A DNA stretch of 26,061 bases. Origin: DASYSA01 sp036003885. Its GTDB lineage: Bacteria; Acidobacteriota; Blastocatellia; UBA7656. Positions 8,421 to 15,359 of this stretch are shown in pieces. The stretch covers positions 1 through 26,061 of the forward strand of contig DASYSA010000104.1 in the NCBI GenBank assembly GCA_036003885.1. The letters run 5' to 3'. Within the stretch, counting starts at the first letter, position 1. Every line of letters starts with the position of its first letter. Under the pieces are notes generated by a model, which was not told where the DNA came from, made no database searches, and was given only the letters and a program-made list of their open reading frames with translations. Position numbers and translations under genes: made by a program.

Positions 8421-8888
8421 ATGGAGCGCGAGGAGACGCAGATATTCCACGAGCACCTTCGCCGCGAGCATCTGAAACGAACCTCGCAGCGGGATCTGAT
8501 ACTGGACGTGTTTCTGGATACTGAGGGCCACGTCTCGAGTGAAGATCTGTACTCGCTCGTGAAAGCCAAAGACCCGTCTGTCGGATTCACCACGGTCTAC
8601 CGTACGCTGAAGCTCTTGAAGGAGTGCGGACTTGCGCGCGAGCTGGAGTTTCACGATGGCCGCATGCTCTACGAGCACGACTACAAACACACTCACCACG
8701 ATCACCTCATCTGTACCCAATGCGGCGCCCTCATCGAGTTCTATTCAGAAGAGATCGAGGCCCTCCAGGACGAGATTGTGAGCCGGTATGGGTTTAGACC
8801 CCACCACCATAGCCATCGAATCTTCGGAGTCTGCGCCGATTGCCAGAAAGTCCCGAAGGTCGAACGGGCCGGGGCTTCCGTCAAATAA
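8421..8888 (+). CDS. fur: Fur-family metal-dependent repressor
   Basis: 155 residues, the usual Fur length. It has an N-terminal winged helix (LKRTSQRDLILDVFLDTEGH, then GFTTVYRTLKLLKECGLA for DNA recognition) and a C-terminal dimer and metal domain with the His-rich stretch YKHTHHDHLICTQC and a second CADC pair, giving the two CxxC sites that bind structural zinc in many Fur proteins. The HHDH pattern resembles ferric-uptake Fur more than PerR or Zur, but the metal cannot be settled from sequence. The ATG has GAGG nine bases upstream (8408-8411). It is the first gene of an operon: the next start is 3 nt after the stop. Autoregulation is common in the family. The AT-rich palindromic array just upstream is in the right place for an operator, though it does not match the classical Fur box. 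Confidence 0.93.
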   Translation: MEREETQIFHEHLRREHLKRTSQRDLILDVFLDTEGHVSSEDLYSLVKAKDPSVGFTTVYRTLKLLKECGLARELEFHDGRMLYEHDYKHTHHDHLICTQCGALIEFYSEEIEALQDEIVSRYGFRPHHHSHRIFGVCADCQKVPKVERAGASVK

Positions 8889-8891
8889 CCG

Positions 8892-9818
8892 TTGAACACT
8901 CGCGCTCTTCACAATCGACACTCCGAGGATCCCATTCGCGTTCCACTCGTAATTGGCCACCGGGGCGCTTCGGGTCTTTCCCCTGAGAACACTCTCACAG
9001 CGTTCCGACTCGCCATGGCACTCGGTGCGGACGGTGTCGAGATGGATGTACAGTTGTCGGCGGACAACCAGCCTGTAGTGATCCACGACCGGCGCGTAGA
9101 TCGCACAACGGGCGGCGTTGGGCCGGTGAAGCGATTCACGGCAAACCAGCTCGCGCAACTCGACGCAGGCGCATGGTTCCGGCGAAGGTTGGCCCTACGG
9201 CCACGCATTCGCGCGATGGCGGAGCAGGCAGCTATAGCGGCGGACAACGGGCGCGCGGGCTTATCCCATGAGGCTATTCCAACTCTCGCGGAGGTCCTTG
9301 AGTTGATCGCTCCCGCAAGGCCCGGGCGAGTCTACATCGAGCTGAAGACTGATCCCACCAGGCGACAGCTTCTGCTTGACCGCACGATGGCGCTCGTGCG
9401 AAGCAGTAGCCTCGCCGATTCCATAACGCTGCTATCATTCGACCATGAGATCATTAGACTTGCGAAAGTGATCGCGCCCCAGCTTCGAACGGCAGCTACA
9501 TTTCCAATGACCGGACGCACGTTTGCCACCCCGCACGGGATCATCAAAGCTGCGACAAAGGTCGCGGCCGACGAGGTAGCCCTTCATTTCGGCCTGGCCA
9601 ACCGGAGAACCGTCGCGGCTCTGCACGACTCGGGTCTTGCGGTCTCGGCCTGGACCGTCAACAGCAAGATCCTGATGCGCAGGCTCATTGCTTTCGGCGT
9701 CGACTCGATAATGACGAACTTCCCGAATCGCCTGATTGATGCTATCCAGTCGCCGCGGCGGCCGCTGATGTTCGGGCGTCGTGGCGGAGAGTCATCTCAG
9801 TCCGCAAACCGCAAATGA
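8892..9818 (+). CDS. Glycerophosphodiester phosphodiesterase family protein
   Basis: 308 residues from a TTG start, 3 nt after the fur stop, so probably translationally coupled. It shows the GDPD TIM-barrel signature: HRGASGLSPENT (catalytic His and the Glu of ENT), EMDVQLSADNQPVVIHD (metal-binding Glu and Asp and the second catalytic His), YIELKT, and a C-terminal IMTNFPNRL. The family hydrolyses glycerophosphodiesters from phospholipids to glycerol-3-phosphate and an alcohol. No signal peptide is visible, so it is probably cytoplasmic (UgpQ-like). There is an extra segment of about 30 residues between DAGAWF and IPTLAEVLE compared with typical short GDPDs. The C-terminal tail after residue 285 is Arg/Ser rich and not part of the fold. 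The link with fur is unusual and may only reflect co-transcription. Confidence 0.9.
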   Translation: MNTRALHNRHSEDPIRVPLVIGHRGASGLSPENTLTAFRLAMALGADGVEMDVQLSADNQPVVIHDRRVDRTTGGVGPVKRFTANQLAQLDAGAWFRRRLALRPRIRAMAEQAAIAADNGRAGLSHEAIPTLAEVLELIAPARPGRVYIELKTDPTRRQLLLDRTMALVRSSSLADSITLLSFDHEIIRLAKVIAPQLRTAATFPMTGRTFATPHGIIKAATKVAADEVALHFGLANRRTVAALHDSGLAVSAWTVNSKILMRRLIAFGVDSIMTNFPNRLIDAIQSPRRPLMFGRRGGESSQSANRK

Positions 9819-10708
9819 TGCCCAGGCAAGACCAACTAAACGACGCTGTGGATCGTCAACAGCCAGGCGCCCCGGACGTTCTGCGGGAGACGCAGCGGAT
9901 CGTCTCGCGCCCCCAATTCGTCGTGCGCCATACGGCGTCTTCTGCCTGCGAATTCGGGCCGCATTCGCACTCTTCGCTCACCGTAACCGCGGTATTGGCA
10001 GGTACCATGCTGGCGACGATCGGCGAGAAAGACTTTGATCTCTCGGCAGGCCAAACGGCGCTCACAGACGTTGGGCAGGTTCATTCGGCGAGCGTTCGCG
10101 AAATAGTGTTCGTCTCGATCGGCATTAGTTCCGGCCTGGTGAATGAGCTTGTCACCGAACTGGGATTGACGCGCACCAGCGCCGAGGTCGTATTTCGCAC
10201 GAGCGCTGTTCGGGATGAATTGTTGATTGAGACTGCTCGTGCCCTGTCTCACGAAATGGAGGACGAGAAGGTTGGGCAGGGTGCTATGCTGGACGCTCTG
10301 GTGCGCCAGCTTACTATCCATTTGCTCCGCTCGCACATGACCGTACGCAAGTCCGCGCGTATCGAGCTATCGCGCGCGGGCCCGGTCGATCGGCGGCTGC
10401 GCCGGGCGATCGAGTTCATGCACGACAACTACTCTCGTGAACTTGCGCTCGAAGAAATAGCCTCAGCCGCGCATCTATCGGAGTATCACTTCGCGCGTCT
10501 ATTCAAGCAGATAACTTCGGTGAGTCCACATGTTTACCTTGCAAACCTGCGACTGGAGCGATCTCGCAAACTGCTGGCGGAAACCGCCCTGCCGATTAGT
10601 CAGATCGCCGCGATGGTCGGCTATCAGAGTCAGAGTCACTTCACCAAGATATTCAAGTCCGTCACCGGCGTGACTCCACGGGTCTACAGGAGAGGATCCA
10701 GGGTCTAA
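9815..10708 (+). CDS. AraC-family transcriptional regulator
   Basis: 297 residues. The ATG overlaps the phosphodiesterase stop by four bases (ATGA), so the genes are co-translated. The N-terminal half looks like a cupin-type AraC ligand domain (FVVRHTASSACEFGPHSHSSLTVTAVLAG... with a histidine-containing HSHSS stretch). The C-terminal 100 residues hold the two helix-turn-helix units of the AraC/XylS DNA-binding domain: RAIEFMHDNYSRELALEEIA then AAHLSEYHFARLFKQITSVS, and ISQIAAMVGYQSQSHFTKIFK ending in the usual GVTPRVYRR. The effector is unknown and the target could be its own operon or the adjacent exporter. The end of the gene runs into heptamer array E. A second in-frame ATG directly follows the first. 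Confidence 0.93.
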   Translation: MMPRQDQLNDAVDRQQPGAPDVLRETQRIVSRPQFVVRHTASSACEFGPHSHSSLTVTAVLAGTMLATIGEKDFDLSAGQTALTDVGQVHSASVREIVFVSIGISSGLVNELVTELGLTRTSAEVVFRTSAVRDELLIETARALSHEMEDEKVGQGAMLDALVRQLTIHLLRSHMTVRKSARIELSRAGPVDRRLRRAIEFMHDNYSRELALEEIASAAHLSEYHFARLFKQITSVSPHVYLANLRLERSRKLLAETALPISQIAAMVGYQSQSHFTKIFKSVTGVTPRVYRRGSRV

Positions 10709-10780
10709 GAAATGCGAAATGCGAAAATTCAAAATGCGAAGTGTGAAATTTCGCATTTTGAATTTCGCATTTCGCATTTC
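10709..10780. repeat. Heptamer array E, near-perfect hairpin between convergent genes
   Basis: Units of GAAATGC type run forward (10709-10740) and of GCATTTC type run back (10750-10780), with two 8-nt units near the middle. The arms 10709-10740 and 10750-10780 are complementary over about 31 bp with one bulged A and a 9-nt loop. It fills nearly the whole 75-nt gap between the end of the AraC gene (plus) and the end of the ABC permease gene (minus). It could stop transcription from both sides, although the stem is AT-rich and lacks a classical T-tract. Confidence 0.9.
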
Positions 10781-10783
10781 ACT

Positions 10784-11986
10784 CTACTGCCATCGGAATA
10801 TTCGCAGGGCGATGGCGAAGCTGACCAATCCCCATGCTACTAACACTGCAACCTGAGGCCAGCTCGAACTGATCGACGCCCCTTCATTCATCACTGCCCG
10901 CAACGAGTCATTGAGCGCTGTGAGCGGCAGGGCTTTTATGAGCGGCTGTAGAAAATCGGGAAAGCGCGATGCCGAAAAGAAGGTCCCGGACACCAGCCAC
11001 ATCGGCAACATTACGAGGTTCATCCAGCCAGAAACGCCTTCAATCGTCTTCGGCCGCGAAGCCACCAGTAGCCCTATTCCCGCAAAGGTCACTGCTCCGA
11101 TCACCGCCACAATCGCCAGATCGATCATCGACCCCTGCACGTTTACCTTGAAGACCAGCCACGCAAACACGACCACGGCGGCCACCTCGAGAAACAGAAA
11201 GACCATCCGCGAGAGCATGAACGACAACAGGTAATGCGACCGGCGCATCGGCGTCGCCGCCAATCGCTTCAACAATTTTCTCGTGCGCGCTTGTACCACC
11301 GCAAAGCCGAGTCCCCACATCCCGCTGCCCATCAAGTTCAACCCGATGAGCCCCGGAATCAGAAAGTCGATATAGCGAGCGCCAGGCTCGGTAACCGTTT
11401 CGTCGCGCGCTCCGACGACGTCGTTGCGGCCCAGTTCCCGCTGGAGCGCATCATCAACCGTCAGCCGCGCTATCCGGCTCTCAGGTCGAGTCGGATCAAA
11501 GCGGTATTCAAGTTCCGGAAGCGTTGCACTCCCTGCCTCGGATGCCGCTCCTCCCCACCTCCCGCTCTGGGTTCGGACAATCAGAGCGATCTTTCCCGTT
11601 CGCAAAGCCTTCGCGGCCGCCTCAGGACTAAGCACCGTTGCCTCGATCTCGGGAGAACGTGAAAGCGCTCCGGCGATCTCGGTTGCCCGGTTCGAGTCTG
11701 CCTGCAAGCCCCCATCCTCGACCGCGATTCGAATCTCCTGTGGCGCTGTGTTTCGGAATGCGATACCCAGCGCGAAGGCAAGAAGTACTGGAAAGATGAA
11801 GACCCAGAAGACCGCCTCGGGTTCGCGAATGAATTCGCGCACCCTGGAAAGGGTCAACTCGATCAGGGGATGGAGCCGTTCCACGTTCCCCGGCCGGTCG
11901 CCGCTGCGAGTGCGGCCTCCCAAGTCTGTGGCAGCCCCGTGCTCACGCTTCAGATCCGCTGGTAGTTCACTCTCGACTTCAGCCAT
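10784..11986 (-). CDS. ABC-2 type transporter permease
   Basis: 400 residues. A hydrophilic N-terminal stretch of about 40 residues is followed by the first membrane helix (EAVFWVFIFPVLLAFALGIAF), an extracytoplasmic domain of about 140 residues, and then five further hydrophobic segments (IDFLIPGLIGLNLMGSGMW, VFLFLEVAAVVVFAWLVFK, MIDLAIVAVIGAVTFAGIGL, MNLVMLPMWLVSGTFF and the last near VAVLVAWGLVSFAIAL). This is the layout of ABC-2 exporters (PF12698 type) used for drugs, lipids or polysaccharide. Its start overlaps the end of the ATPase gene by 8 nt, so the two form one transporter. The substrate cannot be told. The long N-terminal hydrophilic part may mean that a later start is used. Confidence 0.9.
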   Translation of the reverse strand: MAEVESELPADLKREHGAATDLGGRTRSGDRPGNVERLHPLIELTLSRVREFIREPEAVFWVFIFPVLLAFALGIAFRNTAPQEIRIAVEDGGLQADSNRATEIAGALSRSPEIEATVLSPEAAAKALRTGKIALIVRTQSGRWGGAASEAGSATLPELEYRFDPTRPESRIARLTVDDALQRELGRNDVVGARDETVTEPGARYIDFLIPGLIGLNLMGSGMWGLGFAVVQARTRKLLKRLAATPMRRSHYLLSFMLSRMVFLFLEVAAVVVFAWLVFKVNVQGSMIDLAIVAVIGAVTFAGIGLLVASRPKTIEGVSGWMNLVMLPMWLVSGTFFSASRFPDFLQPLIKALPLTALNDSLRAVMNEGASISSSWPQVAVLVAWGLVSFAIALRIFRWQ

Positions 11987-12956
11987 CTCGCAAGACCCTC
12001 CCTGTCAGGCTCACGAAAACGTCCTCCAGTGTCGCCTGATGCGTCGTCAATGTGACCAGCTCTACCTGTTGCCTCTTCAGTTCCGCCAATAGCGCGGGCA
12101 AGGCCGTTCCGATTTCTGAAACGGTAAGTGAGTAGCCGTCATTTCTGGACCGCACGCCGCCCACACCTGGAAGCCCGGCGAGTCCCCCATCCTGGAATTC
12201 GCCCTGAACGCTGAACTCGATGATCTGGTCGGCGCCCAGAGAATCGATCAGCGCTGCCGGTGTCCCGAGCGCGATTACTCGGCCGTGGTCCATTATTGCA
12301 ACGCGATCGCACAATCGAGCGGCTTCTTCCATGTAGTGAGTGGTCAGGATTATCGTGCCGCCTCCGGCGCGAAAGATCTCAATTATGCCCCAGAGCTTCA
12401 ATCGAGCCTGAGGATCGAGCCCCGTGGTCGGCTCGTCGAGAAAGAGCAGGTCGGGGTCGCTGACTAGAGCGCAGGCAACGGCGAGCCGTTGCTTCTGGCC
12501 GCCCGACAGCTTACCTACCCGGCCGTGCCGCTTCTCTTCGAGTTCGACAGTTCGAATGACTTCGTCGATTGTATGGCCTCTCTTGTAGAAGCTCCGAAAC
12601 ACCCGGACGGTCTCCTCGACAGTGAGCTTTTCGGCGAGTTGTGTTTCCTGAAGCTGTATCCCGATTCTCTCCCGCAAGGCGCGGTCATCTCCGCGTCCCC
12701 ATCCCTGCCCAAGCACCTCAACCGTCCCGCCATCGGGCATGGTCAGTCCTTCCATGATCTCTATGGTTGTAGTCTTGCCTGCGCCGTTCGGCCCCAGGAG
12801 GCCGAAGCACTCGCCGGCGCGCACTTCGAGGTCCAGCCCATCGACGGCGGTCACGTCGTCATACCGTTTCACCAGATCGTTGCACCGGGCCGCGTATACC
12901 GTGGCTTCATCCGTACGAACTTCTCGCTGTGTCACTGTCGATTCCATATTCGTCAT
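11979..12956 (-). CDS. ABC transporter ATP-binding protein
   Basis: 325 residues. It has Walker A GPNGAGKTT (about 55-63), a Q-loop region, signature LSGGQKQRL, Walker B LLFLDEPTTGLD, and the switch histidine in TTHYMEEAA. A C-terminal accessory domain (about 230-320, ending ATLEDVFVSLTGR) is typical of the drug and lipid ABC-2 exporter ATPases (CcmA/DrrA type). It pairs with the permease downstream. The start ATG at 12956 lies inside heptamer array F; a second ATG at 12947 (residue 4) is just outside the array and could be the true start. No clear Shine-Dalgarno is present for either. Divergent from murB. Confidence 0.93.
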   Translation of the reverse strand: MTNMESTVTQREVRTDEATVYAARCNDLVKRYDDVTAVDGLDLEVRAGECFGLLGPNGAGKTTTIEIMEGLTMPDGGTVEVLGQGWGRGDDRALRERIGIQLQETQLAEKLTVEETVRVFRSFYKRGHTIDEVIRTVELEEKRHGRVGKLSGGQKQRLAVACALVSDPDLLFLDEPTTGLDPQARLKLWGIIEIFRAGGGTIILTTHYMEEAARLCDRVAIMDHGRVIALGTPAALIDSLGADQIIEFSVQGEFQDGGLAGLPGVGGVRSRNDGYSLTVSEIGTALPALLAELKRQQVELVTLTTHQATLEDVFVSLTGRVLRDG

Positions 12957-13090
12957 TTGTCAGTTGCCAGTTGTTATTCGTCACTTGTCATTTGTCAGTT
13001 GTCATTTGGTCGGTTATAAGGTGTCTGGCTACCGGCGAAGCTGTCAAGTGACGAATGACAAATGACAAATGACGAATGACGAATGACAAA
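12949..13090. repeat. Heptamer array F (inverted arms) covering both divergent start codons
   Basis: The left arm has nine units in register: TTCGTCA, TTTGTCA, GTTGCCA, GTTGTTA, TTCGTCA, CTTGTCA, TTTGTCA, GTTGTCA, TTTGGTC (12949-13011). A 37-nt spacer (13012-13048) follows. The right arm has six units TGACRAA (13049-13090). The arms are inverted copies. The ATG of the ABC ATPase gene (minus, 12956) and the ATG of murB (plus, 13090) both lie in units of the array. The right arm has an ATG every 7 nt, each overlapping a TGA. Confidence 0.92.
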
Positions 13091-14154
13091 TGACCATCCT
13101 TGAGAACATCCCTCTCGCTCCGTTCACCACTCTCGGCATAGGAGGGCCCGCCACCCACTTTGCCGAAGTCACAAGCGTCGCTTCGCTGCTTGCCGGAGTC
13201 GCCTGGGCCGCCTCTCATAGCGTTCCTCTGTTTGTACTCGCAGGAGGAAGCAACATCGTAGTGTCCGACTCCGGCTTTCGCGGATTGATTCTGCGCCTCA
13301 GCATCAAAGGGATCGAAACGCGCTTCGACGGCACGGACGTCTTCGTTACCGCGGGGGCAGGAGAAGAATGGGACGCGCTGGTTGAAATGTGCGTCGAGAA
13401 CAACTGGGCCGGTATTGAGTGTCTCTCAGGAATCCCAGGCAGAGTGGGCGCGACACCGATTCAAAACGTCGGCGCCTATGGCCAGGAGACGAGCGAGAGC
13501 TTCGTGTCACTGGATGCATTCGATACTCGGACTGGCCAGTTGATAAGCATTAGCCGCGAAGATTGCGAGTTTGGATATCGGGCCAGCCGGTTCAGGAGTC
13601 GCGACTCTGGCCGCTTCATCATTACCAGCGTCACATATCGCCTGACAGTCAATGGGAAGCCGTCCGTTCGCTATGCCGAGTTGACGCGGTATCTTGACGA
13701 GCGAGGGATTCAAGAGCCGGTCCTGACTGAGGTTCGACACGCCGTGCTGGCAATTCGCCGGCGCAAGTCGATGGTCATCGATGCGAACGATCCCGACTCT
13801 CGCAGCGTCGGGTCGTTCTTCATGAATCCAGTGGTCTCGCCAAAGGAGTTCGAGCAGATCAACCAGTGCGCACTGAAACTCACTTCGGATAACAGCCAGA
13901 TGCCTCGATATCCGATGCCGGACGGAGCCGTCAAGCTATCGGCGGCCTGGCTGATCGAAAACGCGGGCTTCAAGCGCGGCTACGTTCACGGAAACGTAGG
14001 AATTTCTACAAGGCATTCTCTTGCAATCATTAATAGAGGTAATGGAACTGCGCGTGAGTTGCTGGAGCTGGCAGATGAGATCAGGTCCCGGGTCAGAGAC
14101 GCATTCGGGGTTAGCCTTTCACCCGAACCTATCTTTGTTGGATTCGAAACGTGA
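13090..14154 (+). CDS. murB: UDP-N-acetylenolpyruvoylglucosamine reductase (MurB)
   Basis: 354 residues. MurB reduces UDP-GlcNAc-enolpyruvate to UDP-MurNAc with NADPH and FAD in the cytoplasm, the second committed step of peptidoglycan synthesis. The start MTILENIPLAPFTTLGIGGPA matches the family N-terminus. FAD-binding parts are FVLAGGSNIVVSD and GIPGRVGATPIQNVGAYGQE. The substrate domain has SVGSFFMNPVVS with the catalytic serine, and the end PEPIFVGFE carries the active-site Glu. Length and loops fit the E. coli-like type I enzyme. An in-frame TGA at 13084-13086 rules out an earlier start. The ATG is in the last unit of heptamer array F and has no visible Shine-Dalgarno, so expression control may be unusual. 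Confidence 0.96.
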   Translation: MTILENIPLAPFTTLGIGGPATHFAEVTSVASLLAGVAWAASHSVPLFVLAGGSNIVVSDSGFRGLILRLSIKGIETRFDGTDVFVTAGAGEEWDALVEMCVENNWAGIECLSGIPGRVGATPIQNVGAYGQETSESFVSLDAFDTRTGQLISISREDCEFGYRASRFRSRDSGRFIITSVTYRLTVNGKPSVRYAELTRYLDERGIQEPVLTEVRHAVLAIRRRKSMVIDANDPDSRSVGSFFMNPVVSPKEFEQINQCALKLTSDNSQMPRYPMPDGAVKLSAAWLIENAGFKRGYVHGNVGISTRHSLAIINRGNGTARELLELADEIRSRVRDAFGVSLSPEPIFVGFET

Positions 14155-14417
14155 GGGATTGGGGGAGGGATCGACCCTCTGGCGAGTCTTGTTTACAGTC
14201 ACCTTGTAAAGCCTTTCATCACGGAAATTTTACACGGCACGCCGGTAATCTTTACCTTTGAATCGCGCATTTCCTCCGTGCGGACCCTTTGATTAACCCT
14301 TACAGGCCATGTACTTACAGCTTTTCCGGATTGCGGCATCCCGCTTGCACTTGGGTTGTTCGTACAGATCTGGGTTCTTACGTGGCTGCTGTTTGTGTGG
14401 GCGGCGACCACGGAAGG

Positions 14418-14449
14418 AGGCGGTGCGATGTTGTTTTGTCGCACCGCCT
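14418..14449 (+). promoter_or_regulatory. Stem-loop in the 5' leader of the OmpA-domain gene
   Basis: AGGCGGTGCGA (14418-14428) pairs perfectly with TCGCACCGCCT (14439-14449) around a T-rich 10-nt loop. It lies 28 nt before the GTG start and 14 nt before the Shine-Dalgarno, so it would be in the mRNA leader. It could protect the transcript, attenuate transcription or be a protein site. There is only one T after the stem, so an intrinsic terminator is less likely. Confidence 0.6.
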
Positions 14450-14463
14450 TAATCACACCCCGT

Positions 14464-14468
14464 GGGAG
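14464..14468 (+). promoter_or_regulatory. Ribosome binding site deciding the GTG start at 14478
   Basis: GGGAG lies nine bases before the GTG at 14478. The same GTG is directly followed by a lipoprotein-type signal peptide, so it is preferred to the ATG at 14289. Confidence 0.7.
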
Positions 14469-14477
14469 CATAAGAAC

Positions 14478-15212
14478 GTGAAAAAGAAACTCACAACATT
14501 TCTAACTCTGTCCGCGCTCGTTGTCCTTGGTTCGGCCGCCTGCGCCACCAAGAAACATGTGCGCAACCGCATTAATGAACGCGTCACACCGCTTGAACAG
14601 CGCACTGGTGAGTTAGAGGAGACCTCGCGACGCAACACTCAGGACATCGCGCATCTGGGAGAAGACGTTAAGGACGTTCGCGGCCGCGCCGATCGCGCGC
14701 AATCGCAGGCGGACGCTGCACTGGGGCGCGCAAATGAGGCCAACACTCGCGTCGCAACCACAGAACAATCGGTCTCCGATCTGCGGACCAACCTTGATCG
14801 GTACACGGTTCAAAATACAGCTACTGTTAATTTCAAGTATGACAGCTACGAATTAACGCCCGAAACAAGAGCGGCTCTCGACCAGTTAGCCGCTCGAATC
14901 AAGGATCGCGAGAACTTCATCCTCGAGATGGAAGGATTCGCTGATGCCAAAGGAACTGAGGCCTACAACTACGAACTGACGCAGAAGCGGGCCGATGCCG
15001 TAAGGCGTTACCTGGCCGAGCAGCACAATGTCCCCTTGTTCAGAATGCATGTGCTCGGCCTTGGGACGGCTCGCGCTGTAGCAGACAACAAGACTCCTGA
15101 AGGGCGGGCTCAGAACCGCCGAGTTGAAGTACGATTGCTGACTCGAACAATCAGCAATGGCACGACGGCGACCGGTACCGGGTCGTCGTCATCAGCAGCC
15201 GCGAGGCCATAA
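14478..15212 (+). CDS. OmpA-domain (Pal-like) outer-membrane lipoprotein
   Basis: From the GTG at 14478 the product has 244 residues. It begins with a lipoprotein-type signal (KKKLTTFLTLSALVVLGSAAC); the lipobox SAAC is not ideal, but a single cysteine is in the right place. An Ala/Arg-rich coiled coil of about 90 residues follows (ERVTPLEQRTGELEETSR ... ANEANTRVATTEQSVSDL), then a C-terminal OmpA domain (about 115-230). This domain has the peptidoglycan-binding residues Asp in GFADAKG and Arg in TQKRADAVRRYL, plus the NRRVEVR end. Such proteins anchor the outer membrane to the cell wall. The tail is Ser/Thr/Gly rich. The gene stands alone between murB and recG, has its own leader hairpin, and is followed by a 16-bp hairpin. 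Confidence 0.9.
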   Translation: MKKKLTTFLTLSALVVLGSAACATKKHVRNRINERVTPLEQRTGELEETSRRNTQDIAHLGEDVKDVRGRADRAQSQADAALGRANEANTRVATTEQSVSDLRTNLDRYTVQNTATVNFKYDSYELTPETRAALDQLAARIKDRENFILEMEGFADAKGTEAYNYELTQKRADAVRRYLAEQHNVPLFRMHVLGLGTARAVADNKTPEGRAQNRRVEVRLLTRTISNGTTATGTGSSSSAAARP

Positions 15213-15270
15213 ACGACCCTCCGCGCGCTGATCCCCGTCGGGTACTAACCACAGCCCCCCGCTTCGTGTC

Positions 15271-15312
15271 GCTGAACGTTGCTTGCGCCCCGAGATGCAA
15301 GCAACGTTCAGC
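15271..15312. terminator. Perfect 16-bp hairpin between convergent genes
   Basis: GCTGAACGTTGCTTGC (15271-15286) and its exact complement (15297-15312) flank a 10-nt loop. It lies 58 nt after the OmpA-domain gene and 47 nt after recG (which runs the other way), so it could end both transcripts. There is no T-tract on either side, so termination is inferred from position and stem strength only. Confidence 0.6.
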
Positions 15313-15359
15313 TTGGACGGCTCAACCACTGCTTTCAGCCCAGCTAATGCTCGCGACTT

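Larger units (their letters stand above)
14155..14477 (+). other. Intergenic region and leader of the OmpA-domain gene
   Basis: 323 nt without a real gene; a reading frame open from 14289 into the OmpA-domain gene has random-looking composition. Near the left end GAGGG/CCCTC (14165-14169 with 14175-14179) may form a weak murB terminator. Several TTTAC/GTAAA motifs occur between 14200 and 14320. A strong hairpin sits at 14418-14449. No convincing promoter pair was found. Confidence 0.5.

Noticed and set aside
9053..9068. GTTGTC/GACAAC inverted repeat resembling arrays F and G
   Set aside because: It encodes the conserved QLSADN part of the phosphodiesterase and is only two units long, so chance is enough.
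9237..9250. Fourteen bases (GCGGCGGACAACGG) shared with array I
   Set aside because: A match of this length is expected about once by chance in a window this size, and there is no heptamer period around it.
14289..14477. N-terminal extension of the OmpA-domain gene from the ATG at 14289
   Set aside because: The extra 63 residues are low in family character and contain the leader hairpin; a ribosome site and a lipoprotein signal support the GTG at 14478.
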